NCBI GenBank assembly: GCA_002482845.1
Contig: DLGT01000083.1
Span: 1 to 64,000 of the forward strand
Direction: 5' to 3'
From: Saprospiraceae bacterium UBA7687
GTDB lineage: Bacteria > Bacteroidota > Bacteroidia > Chitinophagales > Saprospiraceae
DNA length: 64,000 nt
Shown: piece by piece, positions 9,140 to 16,879 of the stretch
Numbering within the stretch: position 1 is the first letter of the stretch
Layout of the letters: every line of letters starts with the position of its first letter
The notes under the pieces: model-generated
The model's database searches: none
What the model was told of the DNA's origin: nothing
Seen by the model: the letters and a program-made list of their open reading frames with translations, nothing else
Made by a program: the position numbers and the translations under genes

Positions 9140-11476
9140 TTATCCAGTCATGTCTAGGATGGAAACTTCCACATCTTCTCTAGAACCTGTCAATGATAAT
9201 TCTATCAGGTCGCTCGTAGGATTAGGAAATATATTGATTTTCCTTGGATCAATTGTATTTTTGGATCGAGTTTCAGTGTTACCATCACTTTTCAACTTAA
9301 AACCAATTGGAATTGTCTGAGAACTTGCAACTACTTTACCATCTATGGTAGCAGGAATCCAATTGGGCATCATTTTGACCACTCTGAGTGCTTCATCACC
9401 ACAGCCAAAACCTATATCTTCTTTTATCATGGCATCAGTGACTTTTCCTTTGGAGTCAATGGTCATACGAATGTACACGGTACCTTCGATATTATTTTCT
9501 TTGGCTTTGGTTGGATATTTTAGCTGTTTCTGAAGAAATTTTGTCATTTCTTTGATAGACGTACTCATGCGCTCTTTTGGTTCATGTATTTGTTCACTTC
9601 CTGGAAAAGTTGCCATTTCCACCTTAGATTTCAACGCATCTTGTGGTATGTCTTTAGACTGGCTGCCGATGGATATTTCCGTTTTAGGTTGATCATCCGT
9701 CATTTTAAACTTCACTGGCAAGGTATAAAGTACATTCACATTCCTACCTGCTTGTTTGCCTGGAACCCATTTTTCTGGCATATCATTCATAGTTTGTAGC
9801 ATTTCTATTACAGCATTACCACAACCATAACCTATTTCTGTTATAATATTGATATCAGAAATACCTCCATCCTTATTGATCGTAAATTGAGCTACTACAT
9901 TTCCTTCGATAATTTTATCTTTTGCTTCTGCTGGATACTTCAAATGGCTGTAAATATAGTCCAACATTTTCCTATTGGAACAATCCTTTTTTTTATGTTC
10001 ACTCGCTTCGTTTTCGCAACCAGGAAATCTTGGCATTTGTTCGACTACTTTGAAAACTTCATTAACAGGTTCCTCTAGGATACATCCTTTAAACGATTTT
10101 GTGTAAATTAGGATAGCTCCATTTTCCGCCTGTTTGCCAAATTTTTTAACTAAATCTTGAATATTTGAATCACATTTTTTTACTCGTATTAACTTGATAT
10201 CCTCTTGATGAATGTTGATTTTCTCTTGTTTTATTACTCTATCATTTATAACAAACAAAGGCATTTTACCATCAAAACCCATTTCCTTTGCAAACCTTTG
10301 CGGATCTGTATTGATCAAATTAGGAATAGGAGGTGGCGGTGGTGGTACCATGTCATGACTAGGTATTTTACCATAAAAATTTTCAAACTCCTGCATATCA
10401 GAAGCATCATTTTTGTAGTAATATTTGGATAAACCACTACTTAAGTCAACTTTGATAAATGTTTCTTCTACGATGATGGCCATTACGCCTTCAGGCATTA
10501 CAGCGTTACCATTTAGTATTGGTGGTGCTGGCGGCGCAGGTGGTGGCGGTGGAGCAGGTGGCTTAGGAATGGAATCATGGCCTGCAGATACTACATCTTT
10601 TAACTGTTGTTTGACAGTAGATGATGAAAATAATACCACTAGACCCAAAAGTAGTGGCAATACCAAAGCATACTTCCAAGCAGCACTTCGGTTTGTTTTA
10701 TGTGTTGTCATCATTTGAATACGTTTTTTGATTTGTGAATGAAAAAATTGATTGGTCAGCGCCAATTCTAAGCCCGACTGCGACTTGCTGAGCAATAACT
10801 CTGTGTAGCTACTTACAGAATTTTTGCGACAGATAAGGTCATCAGCTAGATACTCGTGTGCTTGACGCAATGCGCGTTTATAAAAAATCATCACCGGATT
10901 GAACCAAAAAAAAGCATGTACCATCTCTGCCATCAGGACGTCCAAAGTGTGCCATTGACGGATATGTATTTCTTCATGTTCGAGGATCGTGTGTATGTGA
11001 TCTTGTAGTGGCACATGCCGACTAATGTAGATACTATTGAAAAATGAAAAAGGCAAGTGCACCGCTTCCGTAGTAATGATGCGGTATCCATTAAAATCTT
11101 CTCTTTGTCCTTGTCGGTAGTATTTGAATATCTTGGATAATCCATATATCATTTTGAGCAACACGACCAAAACACCCACAAAATAGATTACCCACAAAAC
11201 ATTGCCCATCAAACTTTTCCAATCAAAAACGCTCACTTCATTATCTGCTACAACATAGGTGATATCTCTTGCTAAATGACTCCAATGCAATACAGGCACC
11301 GACTCTTCGGGCAAAACCAACAAAGGTGCCAAAATCGGTATCATCAATGAAGCTAATATCGAGATCAAAAGATACGCTCGATTGTACTTAAAGAATGTCA
11401 TCTCCGCTAGTATAAAATGATAAATACCGTATAGTATGATGAGACAGGTGGATGATTGTAGGAGATAGGTTAGCAT
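9140..11476 (-). CDS. BlaR1-like M56 metallopeptidase with two TonB C-terminal domains
   Basis: 778 residues. Several N-terminal membrane helices enclose a cytoplasmic M56 zinc peptidase region with HEEIHIRQWHTLD (HExxH) and YLADDLI. After the last helix (about 275-290) come proline-rich segments (KPPAPPPPPAPPAPP and VPPPPPPIPN). Two TonB_C-like domains follow, each with the MPRFPGCE/MATFPGSE-type start and LKYPxxAK motif (about 465-570 and 620-725), then the first half of a T9SS tail cut by the TAA at 9140. Residues 1-285 are nearly identical to the upstream paralogue. It is last in the operon BlaI, ChaN-like lipoprotein, M56, M56, starting 4 bp after the previous stop. By family it should sense an envelope signal and inactivate the BlaI repressor by proteolysis; the signal is unknown. 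Confidence 0.85.
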   Translation of the reverse strand: MLTYLLQSSTCLIILYGIYHFILAEMTFFKYNRAYLLISILASLMIPILAPLLVLPEESVPVLHWSHLARDITYVVADNEVSVFDWKSLMGNVLWVIYFVGVLVVLLKMIYGLSKIFKYYRQGQREDFNGYRIITTEAVHLPFSFFNSIYISRHVPLQDHIHTILEHEEIHIRQWHTLDVLMAEMVHAFFWFNPVMIFYKRALRQAHEYLADDLICRKNSVSSYTELLLSKSQSGLELALTNQFFHSQIKKRIQMMTTHKTNRSAAWKYALVLPLLLGLVVLFSSSTVKQQLKDVVSAGHDSIPKPPAPPPPPAPPAPPILNGNAVMPEGVMAIIVEETFIKVDLSSGLSKYYYKNDASDMQEFENFYGKIPSHDMVPPPPPPIPNLINTDPQRFAKEMGFDGKMPLFVINDRVIKQEKINIHQEDIKLIRVKKCDSNIQDLVKKFGKQAENGAILIYTKSFKGCILEEPVNEVFKVVEQMPRFPGCENEASEHKKKDCSNRKMLDYIYSHLKYPAEAKDKIIEGNVVAQFTINKDGGISDINIITEIGYGCGNAVIEMLQTMNDMPEKWVPGKQAGRNVNVLYTLPVKFKMTDDQPKTEISIGSQSKDIPQDALKSKVEMATFPGSEQIHEPKERMSTSIKEMTKFLQKQLKYPTKAKENNIEGTVYIRMTIDSKGKVTDAMIKEDIGFGCGDEALRVVKMMPNWIPATIDGKVVASSQTIPIGFKLKSDGNTETRSKNTIDPRKINIFPNPTSDLIELSLTGSREDVEVSILDMTG
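10650..11476. repeat. Direct repeat A: 5' half of second M56 gene
   Basis: About 827 bp here and at 12376-13202 are nearly identical at DNA level, with exact start-to-start offset 1726. Similarity starts near AATACCAAAGCATACTTCC and runs to the start codon. Downstream parts of the two genes are only domain-level similar. This indicates recent duplication or gene conversion limited to the sensor half. Confidence 0.85.
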
Positions 11477-11480
11477 GGGT

Positions 11481-13202
11481 TTAGTTTTTAAATCTTACAT
11501 TTAATTGTTGATTTCCATCCAAAATAAATGAATTGATAATTCTCAAATTTCCCTTTGGGTAATCTATCACATAATCTACATCTTCTACTAAGGTAAATCC
11601 ATTTCCTGTAACTTCAATATCGCCTTTTCCCAAATTAAGTACTTCTTGTTCATTATTAACTGATAAAAAATCCACATCTAATCCTTTAATCAAGGCAACT
11701 TTATCTACATCAATATTTTTTGCTTGACTTGTTTTTAGTAATTCAAATTGGCCTTTTATCAGGTTATCAAACTTTTTTGGCTTTTCTAATAATAATTCCC
11801 CTTGCTTTTGATACTCAAAATTTGTTGATGCTAATTCGCTAATACTTTGCAAATTATCTCTATTTTGAATCATACCTATTCCATCATCTTCCAATTTAAA
11901 TTTCACAGGCAAAGTGTACATAACTTTTACAGGCTTTCCACTTTGTTTGCCTGAAATCCATTTTGAAGGAAGATTATTCATTTTTTCAACGACATTTCTA
12001 GTAGCTTCACCACATCCGCCACCAATATCTCTGACGACTTTGATGTTTTCTATACTTCCATCTATTGCTACGATAAATTGGATAACACATTGACCTTCTA
12101 CGCCAGCTTCTTTTGCTTCCGTGGGATAATTCAAGTTATTGTAGATATACTCAAACATCTTTTTATCAGCACAAGTTTTCCTTTCTCTCATATCTTTTAT
12201 ATTTTCACAACCAGGAAATCTTGGCATTTCTTCCACCACTTTAAAGACATTTTCCATCTCCGCTTCTGTGTATATTTCAGGACTAGATTTAGGAGTAGTT
12301 TCTGTTTTTGGTTCAGCAGTCGTAATATCCGTAACTTGCGATTCTTTGCAAGAAAATATAAATACCAAACCTATCAGGATAGGCAATACCAAAGCATACT
12401 TCCAAGCAGCACTTTGGTTCGTTTTATTTGTTGTCATCATTTGAATACGTTTTTTGATTTGTGAATGAAAAAATTGATTGGTTAGCGCCAATTCTAAGCC
12501 CGACTGCGACTTGCTGAGCAATAACTCTGTGTAGCTACTTACAGAATTTTTGCGACAGATAAGGTCATCAGCGAGATACTCGTGCGCTTGACGCAAAGCA
12601 CGTTTATAAAAAATCATCACCGGATTGAACCAAAAAAACGCATGTACCATCTCTGCCATCAGGACGTCCAAAGTGTGCCATTGACGGATATGTATTTCTT
12701 CGTGTTCGAGGATCGTGTGTATGTGATCTTGTAGTGGCACATGCCGACTAATGTAGATACTATTGAAAAATGAAAAAGGCAGATGCACCGCTTCCGTAGT
12801 AATGATGCGGTATCCATTAAAATCTTCTTTTTGTCCTTGACGGTGGTATCTGAATATCTTGGATAATCCGTACACCATTTTGAGCAATACCACCACAACG
12901 CCTACAAAATAGATTACCCACAAAACATTGCCTATCAAACCTTTCCAATCAAAAACACTCACTTCATTATCTCCAACGACATAGGTGATATCACCCGCCA
13001 AATGACTCCAATGTAGCACAGGCACAGACTCCTCTGGCAATACCAACAAAGGTGCCAATATCGGTATCATCAATGAAGCTAATAGTGATAGCAAAAGATA
13101 CGCTCGATTGTACTTAAAAAAAGTCATCTCAGCTAGTATAAAATGGTAAATACAGTATAGGATGATGAGGCAGGTGGATGATTGGAGGAGATAGGTTAGC
13201 AT
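11481..13202 (-). CDS. BlaR1-like M56 metallopeptidase with one TonB C-terminal domain
   Basis: 573 residues. The N-terminal half (about 1-285) has the same membrane helices and M56 zinc site (HEEIHIRQWHTLD, YLADDLI) as the next gene. A lipobox-like FIFSC follows at the end of the last helix. One TonB_C-like domain (MPRFPGCE, LNYPTEAK, about 325-420) comes next. The last 80 residues differ from the paralogue: LGKGDIEVTGNG, LVEDVDYVID and LNVRFKN recall a repeated motif of SprA, the giant T9SS translocon barrel, as I remember it. That link is unverified. It starts 5 bp after the lipoprotein stop and ends 4 bp before the second M56 start. Probably the signal-sensing partner of the BlaI repressor. 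Confidence 0.83.
   Translation of the reverse strand: MLTYLLQSSTCLIILYCIYHFILAEMTFFKYNRAYLLLSLLASLMIPILAPLLVLPEESVPVLHWSHLAGDITYVVGDNEVSVFDWKGLIGNVLWVIYFVGVVVVLLKMVYGLSKIFRYHRQGQKEDFNGYRIITTEAVHLPFSFFNSIYISRHVPLQDHIHTILEHEEIHIRQWHTLDVLMAEMVHAFFWFNPVMIFYKRALRQAHEYLADDLICRKNSVSSYTELLLSKSQSGLELALTNQFFHSQIKKRIQMMTTNKTNQSAAWKYALVLPILIGLVFIFSCKESQVTDITTAEPKTETTPKSSPEIYTEAEMENVFKVVEEMPRFPGCENIKDMRERKTCADKKMFEYIYNNLNYPTEAKEAGVEGQCVIQFIVAIDGSIENIKVVRDIGGGCGEATRNVVEKMNNLPSKWISGKQSGKPVKVMYTLPVKFKLEDDGIGMIQNRDNLQSISELASTNFEYQKQGELLLEKPKKFDNLIKGQFELLKTSQAKNIDVDKVALIKGLDVDFLSVNNEQEVLNLGKGDIEVTGNGFTLVEDVDYVIDYPKGNLRIINSFILDGNQQLNVRFKN
12376..13202. repeat. Direct repeat B: 5' half of first M56 gene
   Basis: Partner of the repeat at 10650-11476. 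The two copies are in the same orientation 1.7 kb apart, so recombination between them could fuse the two genes and delete the intervening DNA. Confidence 0.85.
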
Positions 13203-13207
13203 GGTGA

Positions 13208-14440
13208 TTAGTTTTTGGATGATGTATTAAATTGTGAAATCAGTGCTTTATCTTTAGTGTCCCAAATGACAATGTTATAAATTCCTTGATCTAAAACTAG
13301 GTTTACTTTGCCATTTAAAGATTCTTGAACATCGTATGGTATAGCACTGCCTGTTTCTTCTCCATCGACATATGCCAAGACCAAAAATGGTGGTTTAATT
13401 TTTACTTTCCTTAAATCAAGACTATACTCACGACGATTTTCATGAATCAACCATTGTGGTCTATTAATAAACTTTGTTCTAGGGTGGAAAATACAGATGT
13501 CTGTGTAAGAACTGTTTTTGTAATCATTAAAAGTCATACTAGCTTCATTTGTAAAAATACTTGGCTCATTTACATCAGTAAGTTGATAAAAAACATTCTC
13601 AAAACTTCTACTACTTTGTTCTGAAAATCTTGTTTGATTGATTGTTAATGGATCTATGCCTGTGTATTCATTTAATCTTGCTGCCATAGCTTTTTCCCAC
13701 TTTCCGCCGATCTCTCCTTCCATAACGTGATCATACCCACAATGAACCAAATATTTACCAATAGGATTTTGCTCCATATATTTCTGAATGTTTTCAGCTT
13801 GACCTATTTCCCTTGATTTTGGATCTTTAGAATCACTACTTTCATATCCAAAAACCCGATATCCTATCTGTAGCGCTTCTCTAACTAAATGACCATATTG
13901 TGGCTCTTTAGTGTAAAAACCAGAAAACAAGTCAGGATATTTTAATGCATGGATTAAAGAATCCTTTTCTGACGTATAGTCTAAAGTTTCAATTCCTAAA
14001 TGGCTATATCCTTGTTCAAATAAACCTTTAAGTAATGAACGTGTAAATACCCTGTGTTGTGGAGAATGATGTGCTTCGTTGATGATCGTTACTTGGTGAT
14101 CTTTTGCCTTTTCAATAATAATGGGAATAGCAGGTCTTGGTTGATATTGACAGAATTTCAAACTATCATCTTTTGTATAAGTTATAGGAGATTTTTTTTG
14201 TGAATCCCAAACTTTTAATGCTTCTTCGATATTCCCAATACAAGAATAATCTATAGCGGCATATTGCGCACCTCTTACCACAAGCGTAGTATCAACTACG
14301 AAGCTAGTAAGATTATAAGGTCTATCGTCCCAATTTGATACTTTCAATTGGAAATCATATGCTTTAAAATCAAGTCCTTTTTTAGAACACGATCCAAAAA
14401 AAACAGATGTGGCAATTATGGCTAGATACAATGTTTTCAT
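13208..14440 (-). CDS. Lipoprotein with ChaN/erythromycin-esterase-like domain
   Basis: 410 residues. A lipoprotein signal peptide ends in FFGSC with acylated Cys18. The central region (about 105-290) has VTIINEAHHSPQHR, GIETLDYT and FGYESSD, which match the EreA/ChaN (Tiki-like) fold with its conserved His/Glu residues. Catalytic or heme-binding activity cannot be decided from sequence. The C-terminal part (about 320-410) looks like an all-beta domain. It lies between the BlaI regulator (36 bp gap) and the M56 sensor (5 bp gap), so it is probably an envelope effector or sensor cofactor of that system. The ChaN-like call is moderate; the lipoprotein call is strong. Confidence 0.6.
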   Translation of the reverse strand: MKTLYLAIIATSVFFGSCSKKGLDFKAYDFQLKVSNWDDRPYNLTSFVVDTTLVVRGAQYAAIDYSCIGNIEEALKVWDSQKKSPITYTKDDSLKFCQYQPRPAIPIIIEKAKDHQVTIINEAHHSPQHRVFTRSLLKGLFEQGYSHLGIETLDYTSEKDSLIHALKYPDLFSGFYTKEPQYGHLVREALQIGYRVFGYESSDSKDPKSREIGQAENIQKYMEQNPIGKYLVHCGYDHVMEGEIGGKWEKAMAARLNEYTGIDPLTINQTRFSEQSSRSFENVFYQLTDVNEPSIFTNEASMTFNDYKNSSYTDICIFHPRTKFINRPQWLIHENRREYSLDLRKVKIKPPFLVLAYVDGEETGSAIPYDVQESLNGKVNLVLDQGIYNIVIWDTKDKALISQFNTSSKN

Positions 14441-14476
14441 TTAGCTGGATTATTCTTTAAATCTATATCATCAATG

Positions 14477-14836
14477 CTATTTTTTATCTTTCAATTCTTG
14501 TTTGATGCGCTCTAGTTCACTTAGGGTGATGTCATTTTCCTTTACTAAAAAGGAGACCAATTCATTGACCGAACCTTCGAAATAGTTGCTGACCAATTTA
14601 CTCAAAGAAAATCTCGAATATTCCTTCTTGCTAATGATGGGAAAATATTCGTATGTTTTGCCATAGGTTTTATGATCTACAAAACCTTTTTTCTCCAATA
14701 TCCTGACGATGGAAGAGACGGATGAATGTGGTGGTTTGGGCTCAGGCATCTCGTCTATCAATGCACTGACCAATGATGGACCTTTGTCCCAAAATAATTG
14801 CATGATTTCTTCTTCTGCCTTGGTTAATTTTTGCAT
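14477..14836 (-). CDS. BlaI/MecI-family repressor
   Basis: 119 residues, the usual family length. The winged helix at the N-terminus (LTKAEEEIMQLFWDKGPSLVSAL, then SSVSSIVRILEKKGFVDH) and the following dimerisation helices fit BlaI/MecI/CopY. It should repress its own operon and be released when the M56 proteins cleave it. It is the first gene of the four-gene unit. A perfect 14-bp palindrome overlapping the promoter (14916-14929) is the likely operator. The natural inducer is unknown: no beta-lactamase is in the operon, so this is probably an envelope-stress or nutrient switch rather than resistance. Confidence 0.87.
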   Translation of the reverse strand: MQKLTKAEEEIMQLFWDKGPSLVSALIDEMPEPKPPHSSVSSIVRILEKKGFVDHKTYGKTYEYFPIISKKEYSRFSLSKLVSNYFEGSVNELVSFLVKENDITLSELERIKQELKDKK

Positions 14837-14883
14837 TATTTTACTTTTTGTATTCTAAAGACTTCATGAACATTTGAATTATT

Positions 14884-14929
14884 CAACTAACGACACAAAT
14901 ATATAACGTATTATTTAGTTGTACAACTA
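14884..14929 (-). promoter_or_regulatory. Promoter and BlaI-type operator
   Basis: On the minus strand a TATATTTG -7 box (14896-14903) lies 20 bp after a TTG that could serve as the -33 element. The TTG lies within the perfect palindrome TAGTTGTACAACTA (14916-14929). A second half-site, CAACTA (14884-14889), lies just past the -7 box near the start site. A dimeric repressor on the palindrome would block the -33 region. BlaI operators are dyads with TACA/TGTA cores, which agrees. Confidence 0.65.
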
Positions 14930-15037
14930 TTTTATACATTATTTTGAATAATTGTCATTTGGTAGACCTAATGTGTCCATCTGAACGCCTAAATAGACAT
15001 ATAAGTGGATATTGGTGAACAGTACCGATATGATATC

Positions 15038-15081
15038 TTGTGATCGCTTATTTTGTGATCGGTGATCTTGTGAGCTTGTGA
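15038..15081. repeat. Cluster of TTGTGA(TC) motifs
   Basis: TTGTGA begins at 15038, 15053, 15068 and 15076, the first three exactly 15 bp apart, each in a TTGTGATC/TTGTGAGC context. Too short to name. Confidence 0.4.
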
Positions 15082-15380
15082 CCAGTAATTTCTCACATCT
15101 TAACCCCGAAAGGATGACAGGATTATAGCATTTTAACAATCAATGTACACCAAAACCCCAACCGAGTGATATAATATTGACATCATCAAACAATTTAATT
15201 AATTGGTGTGGGCAGACATAAGTCAGAGACAACAAGAGACTATACTACAAATTCAAAGGAAAGAGTTTGACAAATGGAGCAGTTTACTACTTAATGTAAC
15301 ATAGGGGTTTAATATTTTAATAGTTAGTTTTTAAATCTTAATTCAAATAAGATACATTAAGTGTAGTATACAAAAATATA

Positions 15381-15419
15381 GTTGAGTATATGACTCCATA
15401 AAGAAACCATATACTCAAC
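15381..15419 (-). terminator. Terminator of glutaryl-CoA dehydrogenase gene
   Basis: Perfect 12-bp stem GTTGAGTATATG (15381-15392) and CATATACTCAAC (15408-15419), loop 15 nt, starting 12 bp after the stop of the minus-strand gene and followed on that strand by a T-rich tract. Confidence 0.7.
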
Positions 15420-15431
15420 AGATTACATTTC

Positions 15432-16634
15432 TTATCCGAAAGCATTAAATCCAGTCACATCCATACCGGTGATTAATAAATGAATGTCGTGTGTACCTTC
15501 ATATGTAACAACAGACTCTAGATTTGCCATGTGTCTCATGATAGGATATTCTCCTGTGATGCCCATACCACCGTGCATCTGACGTGCTTCACGCGCTACA
15601 TCTAGCGCCATGGCTACATTGTTTCGTTTTGCCATAGATATTTGTGCAGGAGTTGCTTTACCTTTGTTGGCAAGTGTACCAAGTCTCCAAGAAAGTAGTT
15701 GTGCTTTGGTGATTTCTGTAATCATCTCTGCTAATTTCTTTTGCGTCAACTGAAATTGACCGAGCTTTTTGCCGAATTGTTCTCTTTCTTTACTGTATCT
15801 AAGCGCCGAATCATAACAATCTAAAGCAGCACCTACTGCGCCCCATGCTATACCGTATCTAGCTTTCGATAGACAACCTAGTGGTCCTTTCAGACCTTGG
15901 ACATTTGGAAGGATATTAGCCTTAGGTACTCTCACATCTTCAAAAACTAGTTCGCCAGTAACTGAAGCACGTAGCGACCATTTACCATGAATCTCAGGTG
16001 CTGAAAATCCTTTCATGTCTTTTTCTACGATCATACCACGGATGATACCTTCTTCATCTTTTGCCCAAACTACTGCTATGTCTGCAACAGGAGAGTTTGT
16101 GATCCACATTTTAGCACCATTCAGGATGTAGGCATCACCATCATCTTTGATATTAGTAACCATACCAGATGGATTAGATCCATGATCTGGCTCTGTCAAC
16201 CCGAAACATCCGATAAATTCTCCACTACCTAGCTTGGGAAGATATTTTTTTCTTTGCTCTTCATTACCATATTTATAGATGGGGTACATGACTAAAGACC
16301 CTTGTACAGAAGCCATAGAACGAATCCCTGAGTCTCCGCGCTCGAGCTCTTGCATGATGATACCATAGGCGATCTCATCCATGCCACCACCACCATACTC
16401 GACAGGAAGACTAGGGCCAAAAGCACCTACTTCAGCAAGGCCTTTGAATAGATGGACAGGACATGCAGCTCTATTGGCATAGTCTTCTATAATCGGGCTT
16501 ACTTCTTGTTTTACCCATTCGCGGACTGCATCTCTTGCAAGTAAATGATCTTCACTCAGTAGTTCGTCGATATTATAATAGTCATGGTATTCGTACAGAT
16601 CTGTTTTGGATGATTTTTTAATGTCGTGGCTCAT
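15432..16634 (-). CDS. gcdH: Glutaryl-CoA dehydrogenase (acyl-CoA dehydrogenase family)
   Basis: 400 residues, the family length. An acyl-CoA dehydrogenase fold with FAD: GCFGLTEPDHGSNP in the middle domain, the RQMHGGMGITGEYPIMRH segment and the catalytic base in TYEGTHDIH. The IRSMASVQGSLVMYPI segment carries the Arg and Ser typical of glutaryl-CoA dehydrogenases, which separates it from short-chain enzymes. It should oxidatively decarboxylate glutaryl-CoA to crotonyl-CoA in lysine and tryptophan breakdown, in the cytoplasm. It stands alone between a hairpin terminator and a divergent secreted-protein gene. Confidence 0.88.
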   Translation of the reverse strand: MSHDIKKSSKTDLYEYHDYYNIDELLSEDHLLARDAVREWVKQEVSPIIEDYANRAACPVHLFKGLAEVGAFGPSLPVEYGGGGMDEIAYGIIMQELERGDSGIRSMASVQGSLVMYPIYKYGNEEQRKKYLPKLGSGEFIGCFGLTEPDHGSNPSGMVTNIKDDGDAYILNGAKMWITNSPVADIAVVWAKDEEGIIRGMIVEKDMKGFSAPEIHGKWSLRASVTGELVFEDVRVPKANILPNVQGLKGPLGCLSKARYGIAWGAVGAALDCYDSALRYSKEREQFGKKLGQFQLTQKKLAEMITEITKAQLLSWRLGTLANKGKATPAQISMAKRNNVAMALDVAREARQMHGGMGITGEYPIMRHMANLESVVTYEGTHDIHLLITGMDVTGFNAFG

Positions 16635-16829
16635 TTTTTATAATTGTTTATTGTTTTATAAAATACTAAATGGTTGGGTTTATTAACAAAGTGCAAAGAT
16701 AAAGGTTGGTATTAAGAATGTAGATACTCAGTGATTATATTTATTGGAATGTATCGCAATGCAATGATAATTAAAGATGGAGTTTATATTTTTTTAAAGA
16801 ATAAAATGAAGAATGTGAAAACAATACTT

Positions 16830-16837
16830 TAGCTTTG
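16830..16837 (+). promoter_or_regulatory. -7 box of secreted-protein gene
   Basis: TAGCTTTG fits TAnnTTTG, 43 bp before the ATG at 16880. No clear -33 box. Confidence 0.45.
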
Positions 16838-16879
16838 TATCGAAAAATGAACATTTGACTAACCTTTAAAATTTATTTT

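Larger units (their letters stand above)
14940..15431. other. Intergenic region with short repeats and a terminator
   Basis: No gene seen. It contains a cluster of four TTGTGA motifs (15038-15081) and a 12-bp hairpin (15381-15419) after the acyl-CoA dehydrogenase gene. The open frame at 14939-15139 has no protein-like features. Confidence 0.55.

Noticed and set aside
9140..14836. Beta-lactam resistance operon
   Set aside because: BlaI and M56 proteins are present, but no beta-lactamase or penicillin-binding protein is; the sensor carries TonB domains instead of a penicillin-binding domain.
14939..15139. 66-residue minus-strand open frame
   Set aside because: It covers the TTGTGA repeat cluster and has no recognisable feature or promoter.
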